Of a DNA stretch of 22,316 nucleotides, positions 1 to 7,498 are shown piece by piece (the stretch's first letter is position 1; each line of letters starts with the position of its first letter). The notes below the pieces were generated by a model. That model ran no database searches and had not been told where the DNA came from. It saw nothing but the letters and a program-made list of their open reading frames with translations. Both the position numbers and the translations under genes were made by a program. Source of the DNA: Paulinella micropora (lineage: Eukaryota; Cercozoa; Imbricatea; Euglyphida); the NCBI GenBank assembly GCA_009731375.1, contig BJOX01000072.1, positions 374,337 to 396,652 on the forward strand, read 5' to 3'.

Positions 1-12
1 AGTAACAAAAAT

Positions 13-73
13 TGTATGGTATTGCATTGTATTGTATTGTATTGTATTGTATTGTATTTTCTTGTCTTGTCTT
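13..73. repeat. ATTGT/CTTGT pentanucleotide repeat
   Basis: The sequence reads as imperfect ATTGT units that become TCTTG units, running directly into the trinucleotide array downstream. It is simple sequence with no coding value. Confidence 0.85.
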
Positions 74-141
74 GTAGCAGTAGCAGTAGTAGCAGTAGTA
101 GTAGCAGTAGTAGTAGCAGTAGTAGTAGCAGTAGTAGTAGC

Positions 142-192
<51 letters not shown>

Positions 193-244
193 TAGTAGTA
201 GTAGTAGTAGCAGCAGCAGCAGCACCTGCTGCAGTAGTAGTAGC

Positions 245-299
<55 letters not shown>

Positions 300-366
300 T
301 AGTAGTAGTAGTGGTAGTAGTACTAGTAGTAGTAGTAGTAGTGGTAGTAGTAGTAGTAGCAGTAAC

Positions 367-422
<56 letters not shown>

Positions 423-475
423 CAGCAGCAGCAGTAGAAGTAGTAGTAGTAGTAGTGGTAGTAGTAGTAGTAGTT

Positions 476-538
<63 letters not shown>

Positions 539-556
539 ATAGTAGTAGTGGTAGTG

Positions 557-622
<66 letters not shown>
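74..622. repeat. (AGT)n trinucleotide microsatellite, about 550 bp
   Basis: Nearly uninterrupted AGT/GTA units with scattered AGC, GGT and AAC variants. Both strands are open in several frames (poly-Ser, poly-Val, poly-Leu, poly-Tyr), but this is a product of the trinucleotide period and is not evidence of a gene. The variant units cluster at 200-240 and 420-440. Confidence 0.95.
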
Positions 623-657
623 CCGTTCTGTAGTCTGGCGGTGGACGCGGCGTCTGA

Positions 658-773
658 TTTTGGACGTGTGAATTTGTCCACATTTTAAGGGTAACAGCGG
701 TAATTTCCTGGGCAATTTTGGACGTGGGAATTTGTCCACATTTTTAAGGGTAACAGCGGTAATTTCCCGGGCT
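658..773. repeat. 58-bp tandem duplication
   Basis: Two adjacent copies start at 658 and 716. Each reads TTTTGGACGTG, then AATTTGTCCACATTTT, then AAGGGTAACAGCGGTAATTT, and ends CC-GGGC, with only a few differences. GGAC and GTCC also recur just downstream (about 785-810). No gene is seen here. Confidence 0.85.
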
Positions 774-807
774 CAAAATGACTGTACCACGTCCAAAGTT
801 GGACGCA

Positions 808-868
808 GCTTCCTTCCTTCCTTCCTTCCTTCCTTCCTTCCTTCCTTCCTTCCTTCCTTCCTTCCTTA
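808..868. repeat. (TTCC)n microsatellite
   Basis: About 15 perfect TTCC units with no interruptions. Confidence 0.95.
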
Positions 869-878
869 CTTGACCAAT

Positions 879-1095
879 ATGAGAAGTTCCTTGTCCTTGA
901 ACACAGTGAGCGATGATTTCAAACTCTTCGTTCTAAGCCGGTTCTGATCTTGAGGGCGTGTGTAGTGGCTCGTTTGAAAGCTCTCATCAAGAGCTTTCTA
1001 ATGAGCCATAACACAGGCTGTAGATGCAAACATTGACTGAGATCGAAGCGCTTGAAGTCATTGTTCGTTGTGCTTAAGAAATAGGAACTTCTGAT
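879..1095. repeat. Long imperfect foldback, 106-bp arms and 5-nt loop
   Basis: Positions 879-984 pair with 990-1095 without any insertion or deletion, around a CATCA loop. Near the loop, GAAAGCTCT pairs with AGAGCTTTC and GGCTC with GAGCC. At the base, AGAAGTTCC pairs with GGAACTTCT. By eye the arms agree at roughly two thirds of positions, and in the basal 50 bp most transition differences would still give G-U pairs in RNA. It could be an old foldback transposon or MITE, or the template of a hairpin RNA. No transcript evidence is available. Confidence 0.75.
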
Positions 1096-1205
1096 TGGAC
1101 ACATAGGGTACAGGTTAGACAGCGCTGGCAGCGAGCAGGTAAGGGATGAATAGATTGGTAGACTACTAATAACTAGCTAACTAATAACCAACTAGCTAAG
1201 AGTCA

Positions 1206-1332
1206 TTCTACACCACCCAGATTTTCCGGTTTCTGGGTCACTTTCTGAGTCAAGTGGCACCACAGGCCAGGCTTTTCAGGGAAGCAAACCCAGAAATTGA
1301 CCCAGAAACCGGGAAATCTGGGTGGTGTAGAA
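1206..1332. repeat. MITE-like element with 35-bp terminal inverted repeats
   Basis: Positions 1206-1240 (starts TTCTACACCACCCAGA) are the inverse of 1298-1332 with one mismatch. The 57-bp interior shows weaker symmetry. I see no convincing target-site duplication: the flanks are AGAGTCA on the left and CGCGTCT on the right. It sits about 110 bp from the foldback at 879-1095. A small non-autonomous foldback transposon is the simplest reading. Confidence 0.7.
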
Positions 1333-1405
1333 CGCGTCTAAATGAAATAATATGATCGTACCGTGTACGTTGCTCAGGATCATACAGACAGTGCCTGCAG
1401 CGGCC

Positions 1406-1448
1406 GGCAAGGCCGCATCCAAAATCTCCTCAGCTGGTGTCTGCATCT
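1406..1448 (+). repeat. 43-bp segment, copy 1 of 2
   Basis: This segment (GGCAAGGCCGCATCC to TGCATCT) recurs at 1709-1751 at the same length with about eight differences. Both copies are followed by TAGATAGGTAG-type repeat, so the segment was duplicated together with its microsatellite flank. Confidence 0.8.
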
Positions 1449-1489
1449 GTTTAGATAGGTAGACGTAGATGGCTGGATGGGTAGATGGA

Positions 1490-1569
1490 AAGGTAGGTAG
1501 GTAGGTAGGTAGGTAGGTAGGTAGGTAGGTAGGTAGGAGATAGATAGATAGATAGATAGATAGACACAG

Positions 1570-1617
<48 letters not shown>

Positions 1618-1638
1618 GGATGGATGGGAGGATGGATG

Positions 1639-1677
<39 letters not shown>

Positions 1678-1705
1678 GGATAGATAGATAGATAGATAGA
1701 TAGAG
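1490..1705. repeat. GGTA then GATA tetranucleotide arrays
   Basis: (GGTA)n at about 1490-1536 passes into (GATA)n with GATG, GGAT and CACA interruptions. Open frames on the minus strand (YLSI and YLPT repeats) come from the repeat. Confidence 0.95.
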
Positions 1706-1708
1706 GCA

Positions 1709-1751
1709 GGCAAGGCTGCATCCAATATCTCCTCCGCAGGACTTTGCATCT
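1709..1751 (+). repeat. 43-bp segment, copy 2 of 2
   Basis: Diverged second copy of the segment at 1406-1448. The two copies bracket the GGTA/GATA array. Confidence 0.8.
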
Positions 1752-1873
1752 AGGTAGATAGGTAGAAGGATAGATAGGTAGATGGATAGGTAGGTAATGG
1801 ACGAATGGATGGATGGATGGATGGATGAATGGAAGTTGACGGATGGGTAGATAGATAGATAGATAGATAGATG

Positions 1874-1910
<37 letters not shown>

Positions 1911-1996
1911 CAGACAGACAGACAGACAGACAGACAGAAGATAGATAGATAGATAGATAGATAGATATGGAAAGATAGATAGATAGATAGATAGAT

Positions 1997-2042
<46 letters not shown>
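1752..2042. repeat. Compound GATA/GGTA/GGAT/CAGA array
   Basis: Alternating tetranucleotide blocks: GGTA, GGAT (about 1806-1830), GATA, CAGA (about 1912-1938), then GATA again. Confidence 0.95.
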
Positions 2043-2214
2043 GAAATATCGACTAATGTCAGAAAAAAGGAGCTTCTGATTTCGTCAACCAGGAAGTCTG
2101 TGGGTAAAGTATTAACCCGATGCCCAGCTAAGCCGTGATGTTTGCACGGAAGGGACTGATACAGGCAATACCAAAGCTTCCTGGTACCAGGCGGGGCCAG
2201 GGCTCGTTCCATAA
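2043..2214 (+). repeat. Dispersed segment, copy 1, cut by assembly gap
   Basis: The sequence starting AAATATCGACTAATGTCAG matches 2939-3111 almost base for base and 3480-3571 over its first 90 bp. It ends at the gap, at the same point (GCTCGTTCCATAA) where copy 2 continues into 3112 onward. The missing part is therefore probably more of the same unit. Confidence 0.85.
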
Positions 2215-2915
2215 NNNNNNNNNNNNNNNNNNNNNNNNNNNNNNNNNNNNNNNNNNNNNNNNNNNNNNNNNNNNNNNNNNNNNNNNNNNNNNNNNNNNNN
2301 NNNNNNNNNNNNNNNNNNNNNNNNNNNNNNNNNNNNNNNNNNNNNNNNNNNNNNNNNNNNNNNNNNNNNNNNNNNNNNNNNNNNNNNNNNNNNNNNNNNN
2401 NNNNNNNNNNNNNNNNNNNNNNNNNNNNNNNNNNNNNNNNNNNNNNNNNNNNNNNNNNNNNNNNNNNNNNNNNNNNNNNNNNNNNNNNNNNNNNNNNNNN
2501 NNNNNNNNNNNNNNNNNNNNNNNNNNNNNNNNNNNNNNNNNNNNNNNNNNNNNNNNNNNNNNNNNNNNNNNNNNNNNNNNNNNNNNNNNNNNNNNNNNNN
2601 NNNNNNNNNNNNNNNNNNNNNNNNNNNNNNNNNNNNNNNNNNNNNNNNNNNNNNNNNNNNNNNNNNNNNNNNNNNNNNNNNNNNNNNNNNNNNNNNNNNN
2701 NNNNNNNNNNNNNNNNNNNNNNNNNNNNNNNNNNNNNNNNNNNNNNNNNNNNNNNNNNNNNNNNNNNNNNNNNNNNNNNNNNNNNNNNNNNNNNNNNNNN
2801 NNNNNNNNNNNNNNNNNNNNNNNNNNNNNNNNNNNNNNNNNNNNNNNNNNNNNNNNNNNNNNNNNNNNNNNNNNNNNNNNNNNNNNNNNNNNNNNNNNNN
2901 NNNNNNNNNNNNNNN
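2215..2915. other. Assembly gap (701 N)
   Basis: Unknown bases, flanked by near-identical segments and GATA repeats. Any reading frame drawn across it is meaningless. Confidence 1.
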
Positions 2916-2938
2916 TATAGATAGATAGATAGATAGAT

Positions 2939-3111
2939 GAGATATCGACTAATGTCAGAAAAAGGAGCTTCTGATTTCGTCAACCAAGGAAGTCTGGGGG
3001 TAAAGTATTAACCCGATGCCCAGCTAAGCCGTGATGTTTGCACGGAAGGGACTGATACAGGCGATACCAAATCTCCCTAGTACCAGGCGGGGCCAGGGCT
3101 CGTTCCATAAG
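2939..3111 (+). repeat. Dispersed segment, copy 2
   Basis: Preceded by a short (GATA)n tract (2916-2938), like copy 1. It matches 2043-2214 with a handful of substitutions and single-base indels. No open frame is conserved among the copies. Confidence 0.85.
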
Positions 3112-3479
3112 CGCCCCTTGCAGAACGAGCTCCCACCTCCATTACAGAGGGCCCAGTAAGCAGATGGAGTTACGAGACTGTTCGACAGTATAAACCGACA
3201 GAGCACTGTGGGTTTTATTCCGGGCTCAACAAGCGAGAAAAGGCACCCTGAGGGAACAGGATTGTGCTTCCCGTCGCTATTTTCGGCATGTGACTTATAG
3301 GCGTATGGCTAGGCACACATAAGGCACCCCACCACGGGCCCAGCACACCCACACCATCCCCTAATTCTCTGTCTGTCGACAGATGGCACCCATTTCAAAA
3401 AACCAAGCCCAAGGGAGGGTCAGTGACACCTCAAGTGGCCTTGGTTCACTACGTGGAGTAAGTGATGAGCTCAACTGAT
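3112..3479. other. Complex non-repetitive DNA, no gene seen
   Basis: About 370 bp of moderate-GC sequence between copies 2 and 3 of the dispersed segment. It contains a short palindrome, CTGTCGACAG (near 3370). No open frame or RNA gene can be supported. Confidence 0.6.
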
Positions 3480-3571
3480 GAGATATCGACCAATGTCAGA
3501 AAAAGGAGCTTCTGATTTCGTCAACCAAGGAAGTCTGTGGGTAAAGTATGAACCCGATGCCTAGCTAAGCT
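3480..3571 (+). repeat. Dispersed segment, copy 3 (short)
   Basis: Matches the first 90 bp of copies 1 and 2, then runs directly into (GATA)n. Here the microsatellite is on the downstream side, whereas in copies 1 and 2 it is upstream. Confidence 0.85.
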
Positions 3572-3572
3572 G

Positions 3573-3627
<55 letters not shown>

Positions 3628-3672
3628 CAGACAGATAGACAGATAGACAGATAGACAGAAAGACAGACAGCC
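3572..3672. repeat. (GATA)n/(CAGA)n array
   Basis: GATA units turn into alternating GACA/GATA and then CAGA units. Confidence 0.95.
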
Positions 3673-4122
3673 GACACAGAACTTGATAATTTTCGCCGGA
3701 GTGTTTTTCACACGTCCGAGCGAGATTCCAAACCTTTTCTCTCTGTGTACTAGCTGTGGAGATGCAGACAGACAGACATAGACAGACAGGACAGGAGATC
3801 TGACTTCTGACGACTCTGACGGAACAGAACAGGACAGGACAGGACCAGTGCTTTTGCCCGAGATGTGTCCAAGGCAGACTCTTCAGGTCGGCCCGGCGTT
3901 GTCACCCAACAAAACCCAGTATGCAACTGGACGGGCCGGCCTGTCACTTTCAGACCCGACAACAAATGCAAGGGGATCAACGCACCATGGGCCATGAATG
4001 GTCAACAACAACCAACTCCAACCAACTCAGCAACAACGAACACAAGTACACTGAATATGAAGTGTCTTGACACGAAAACATAGTAGCAACTCCCCACAGT
4101 GCCATACGCAGCCTAGCAAACT
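3673..4122. other. Complex DNA with a short open frame of unknown status
   Basis: It contains CAGA and GGACA mini-tracts at 3763-3846. A 72-residue plus-strand frame at 3865-4083 begins with GTG, not ATG, and ends in a Gln/Asn/Thr-rich tail caused by a CAA/AAC-rich tract. I recognise no family in it and do not call it a gene. Confidence 0.5.
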
Positions 4123-4326
4123 GGTTGTTGGTAGTTGTTGGTAGTTGTTGTTGGTTGTTGTTGCTTGTTGTTGGTTGTTGTTGGTTGTTGCAGTGTTGGT
4201 GTTGGTCGTTGTTTTGTTGTTGTTTGTCGTCGTTGTTGTTGTCGTCGTTGTTGTTGTTGTTGATGTTGTTCTTGTTCTTGTTACTCTTGTTGTTGTTGTT
4301 GTTGTTGTTTTGTTGTTGTTGTTGTT

Positions 4327-4407
<81 letters not shown>

Positions 4408-4432
4408 GATGATGATGATGATGATGATGAGA
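4123..4432. repeat. (TTG)n then (GAT)n trinucleotide array
   Basis: Imperfect TTG at the start (TTGG and GTCG variants), nearly perfect from about 4322 to 4406, then about eight GAT units. Poly-Leu, poly-Cys and poly-Val frames are by-products. Confidence 0.95.
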
Positions 4433-4514
4433 CTATGATGTTGTTGTATTTAATAATAATAATAATACAACTTAAATAAAGTATTTAAAATGCAAGATGG
4501 CGTGTGGCTACGGA

Positions 4515-4604
4515 GTTGTTGTTGTTGTTGTTGTTGTTATTGTTGTTGTTGTTGTTGTTGTTGTTGTTTTTGTTGTTGTTGTTGTTGTTTTGGTTGTAAG
4601 CAGC

Positions 4605-4640
<36 letters not shown>

Positions 4641-4665
4641 AAGTAGTAGTAGTAGTAGTAGTAGT

Positions 4666-4761
<96 letters not shown>

Positions 4762-4762
4762 C

Positions 4763-4797
<35 letters not shown>

Positions 4798-4812
4798 CAG
4801 CAGCAGCAACAA
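4515..4812. repeat. (TTG)n followed by (TAG)n trinucleotide array
   Basis: TTG units to about 4596, a short GTAAGCAGC junction, then TAG units to about 4795 and a few CAG units. Confidence 0.95.
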
Positions 4813-4822
4813 TAGTGGTATC

Positions 4823-5318
<496 letters not shown>

Positions 5319-5349
5319 ATTACAGTAAGGTTCCGTGAAAAGTCGCAGG

Positions 5350-5411
5350 GGGGGGGGGGTGCGACTTAATTTTGACTAGACTAAAAAAATCAGGTTTTTA
5401 GTCGCACCCCT
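5350..5411 (+). repeat. Short inverted-end element, copy 1
   Basis: Begins with a G run and GTGCGACTTAATTTT and ends with TTTTTAGTCGCACCCC. The outer GGGGTGCGAC and GTCGCACCCC are exact inverses. A diverged copy lies at 5716-5770. Confidence 0.7.
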
Positions 5412-5715
5412 ACCAGTCTCCTACCCTAAATCAATTTTTTTTTTTTTTTTTTTTGTTTGTTGTTGTTGTTGTTGCTGTCGTATCATAATATTATTAATTT
5501 GAATTCCTAACTGTATAAAAATAAAAATCTCACTTGAGGGTTGTTTATAAACCATTCGCCGAATTTGCATCCACTGGTTTTTTCCAGGGTCATTATTTTG
5601 GTACCGGATGTGTCTTTTTGGTCCTCCCAACATTCAAAAAAGAAGACATAGAAACAGGCTAAAGGTGCCACCCTTTACAAAAATAAGGTGGCTGGTGTCT
5701 GATTGCCACCTCAGG
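5412..5715. other. Complex DNA between the paired elements, no gene seen
   Basis: Contains a T run (5436-5454), a short TTG tract (5456-5474) and AT-rich sequence. No supported gene. Confidence 0.6.
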
Positions 5716-5770
5716 AGGTGCGACTTAATTTTAACTAGACTCAACAAAAACTGCATTTAGTCACCCCCCC
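5716..5770 (+). repeat. Short inverted-end element, copy 2
   Basis: Starts GGTGCGACTTAATTTTAACT and ends TTTAGTCACCCCC. It has the same length class and order as 5350-5411, but the right end lost two bases of the GTCGCAC motif. Confidence 0.65.
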
Positions 5771-5833
5771 TCCCCCCCCCCCCCCCCCCCCCCCGCCCCC
5801 CCCCCCTCTTCTCNNNNNNNNNNCCCCCCCCCC
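5763..5833. repeat. Poly-C tract with 10-N gap
   Basis: Long C homopolymer interrupted by single T or G bases and a 10-N gap at 5814-5823. Its length is unreliable. Confidence 0.9.
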
Positions 5834-5834
5834 T

Positions 5835-6110
5835 ATCAACACACCTTGTACACCACAACAACACATCAAAGAACATGCGTCAAGATACAAAAGAATCCCC
5901 AGTCTGAAGGGGCTGTATGTTTCTATATATGTGATGCATACAGAGATTGCTTTGTCAACTTTTCTTACACAAAATTTTCGTTCTTGCTGCTGCTGCTGCG
6001 GTGCCTTGCGCATGCTTCCTGCTTCCTGCTTCCTGCTTCTTGCTTCCTGTTTCTGCTTCGCTTGCTTCTTGCTTTCTGCTTTCTGCTTCCTGCTTCCTCC
6101 TCCGTGATAG
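5835..6110 (+). repeat. Gene-upstream duplication, unit 1
   Basis: Matches 6167-6400 at an offset of about 332 bp. Shared stretches include CAAGATACAAAAGAATCCCC, CTGAAGGGG/CTGAAGGGA, TGTGATGCATACAGAGATTG and a GCTTCCTGCTTCCTGCTTCT pyrimidine tract. Unit 2 lies directly upstream of the zinc-finger ORF, so the duplication may include its promoter or 5' leader. Confidence 0.8.
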
Positions 6111-6166
6111 CTCGTGATTTTAGAACACCTTTTTTTAGCACCTTTCTTAACAGCGTGCCACCTTCA

Positions 6167-6400
6167 ATCAATACACCTAATACACACAAGTAAAACAAAT
6201 CAAAGAAAATGCGTCAAAGATCTAGTCAAGATACAAAAGAATCCCCCGTCTGAAGGGACTGTATGTTTCTAAATATGTGATGCATACAGAGATTGTTTTG
6301 TCAACGAATGTTACACAAAATGTTCGTTCTTGCTGCTGCCACCGTGCATTGCGCCCTCCTGCTTCCTGCTTCTTGCTTCCTCCTTCCTCCGTCGTCCTTC
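6167..6400 (+). repeat. Gene-upstream duplication, unit 2
   Basis: Second copy, about 85-90% identical to unit 1 by eye over the central 130 bp. It grades into a CTTC-rich tract at about 6405-6520 (plus strand) and ends less than 190 bp before the ATG at 6584. Confidence 0.8.
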
Positions 6401-6525
6401 CTCCTTCTTCTCCTTCCTTCCTTCCTTCCTTCCTTGCTTCCTTCCTTCCTTCCTTCCTTCTTTCATTCCTTCTCCTTCCCTTCTTCCTCCTTCCTCTTTC
6501 CACCTTCCTCCTTGCTTTCTTGCGC
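6400..6525. repeat. CTTC/TCC pyrimidine-rich tract
   Basis: Imperfect CCTT repeats just upstream of the coding region. The position is compatible with a pyrimidine-rich 5' leader, but there is no direct evidence of that role. Confidence 0.8.
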
Positions 6526-6583
6526 TCGATTTCATCAGCTATCATCCGCATCAAGGTAACTTGCATCATTTTTTCGCGACAGG

Positions 6584-6928
6584 ATGGAGGAGCAAGAGGG
6601 AGCGCGACAGGAGCCGTACAAGGCCAATCAGTGGACTTGCGTTCACTGCACCTTCTTGAACGGCCCCAACGCCTTGGTGTGTGACATGTGCACATCGCCC
6701 AAGCCTGCCACAGCCCCGGCCTCGAGCACCGCTGAGACATCGGAAGTGGGTAGCGCAGCCTCTAATCGCGAGCAGTTGGCTTGCCTGCAGTGCACGTATT
6801 TGAATGGCAGCAGCGCCGCCGCATGTGACGTGTGCTCATCACCCAAGCCTGCCGCCGCGCTGGCACCGGGCGTTGCCGCGGCTGCTGTTGGGCCTGTGGT
6901 CTTAGCCCCGACCTCGAGTGCGATGTGA
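6584..6928 (+). CDS. Small protein or 5' exon with two NZF/RanBP2-type zinc fingers
   Basis: A 114-residue frame from ATG (MEEQEGARQEPY) to TGA. Finger 1 is W17-x-C19-x2-C22-T-F-x-N26-x6-C33-x2-C36. Finger 2 is C67-x2-C70-T-Y-x-N74-x6-C81-x2-C84, with Leu65 in place of the usual Trp. In NZF fingers a Thr-Phe pair after the second Cys contacts ubiquitin, and finger 1 keeps it; ubiquitin binding is therefore likely but inferred. The rest is Ala/Pro-rich linker. The reading frame is the same as that of the large ORF downstream (7499-9598) but is broken by TGA at 6926 and 6980. A spliced gene joining them is plausible: a phase-0 acceptor lies at 7471, and GT candidates inside this ORF include one near 6748. 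If unspliced, this is a separate small protein. Confidence 0.7.
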   Translation: MEEQEGARQEPYKANQWTCVHCTFLNGPNALVCDMCTSPKPATAPASSTAETSEVGSAASNREQLACLQCTYLNGSSAAACDVCSSPKPAAALAPGVAAAAVGPVVLAPTSSAM

Positions 6929-7140
6929 TATACGTATGTGGTTGAAAGTGAATCTGTGTCTGATTTTCTTCTGTGTGTATGAAAACGATGTGTGGACATT
7001 GTGTGTGCATTTTGGTTGCTATGCTTATGCGTTCCATGTGCATGTGTATGTTTTTGTGTTGATGTTGGTGTGATCGGCATGCGTGTCTTTGCACCCTTGA
7101 TATGGTTTTATGGGAAAATATGTATGTGTATGTGTCTGTC

Positions 7141-7190
<50 letters not shown>

Positions 7191-7324
7191 TGTGTTGTGT
7201 ATCCGTGTTTGTGTTCGTGTTTCCCTGCGTGTGTTCATGTTTGTTCAAGGTCGAACAGTGGGCTTGCGTTCAGTGCAGATATTGGCATGCGTATCTTTGC
7301 ACCAATCATATAGTTGCATGTATG

Positions 7325-7355
<31 letters not shown>

Positions 7356-7471
7356 GTATGCATATGTATGTATGCATATATATTTCTATTTACGTATGCG
7401 TGTGTCACTATTGTGTGTGTGTGTTGTGTGTCCGTGGTTGTGTTCCCATGCATGTTTGCGTGCTTGTTCAG
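6929..7471 (+). other. TG-rich intron-like interval with a 208-bp tandem duplication
   Basis: A TG/GTAT-rich stretch between the two coding blocks. A unit beginning GGCATGCGTGTCTTTGCACC (7076) is repeated beginning GGCATGCGTATCTTTGCACC (7284). Each unit holds a TG or GTAT array and a TGTGTTGTGT-TCCGTG motif and ends in a pyrimidine-AG (TTGTTCAAG at 7241-7249, TTGTTCAG at 7464-7471). The frame is open from 6992 only because TG repeats lack stops. The translated Cys/Val/Met/Tyr stretch is not protein-like except for a finger fragment at 7250-7276. I read it as an intron with acceptor AG at 7470-7471. Confidence 0.6.
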
Positions 7472-7498
7472 GACACAAAGCAGACCGCGGTAGAAACG

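Noticed and set aside
32-688. Long open frames of poly-Ser, poly-Val, poly-Leu or poly-Tyr on both strands, and the same over the other simple arrays
   Set aside because: Trinucleotide and stop-free tetranucleotide repeats keep frames open on both strands; composition and lack of any domain argue against genes.
1451-2983. A 510-codon minus-strand frame across the first gap
   Set aside because: It is GATA repeat plus 701 unknown bases; the openness is not informative.
3865-4083. 72-codon frame as a gene
   Set aside because: GTG start, repeat-derived tail and no recognisable domain.
6926-6982. TGA read as an amino acid to join the zinc-finger ORF and the TPR ORF in one frame
   Set aside because: Both ORFs also end in TGA, and the TG-rich interval is clearly not protein-like, so splicing is the better explanation.
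6992-7498. Upstream extension of the large ORF to a GTG at 6992
   Set aside because: The extra 169 residues are TG and GTAT repeat translated as Cys/Val/Met/Tyr. An acceptor at 7471 and the ATG at 7499 give a far better start.
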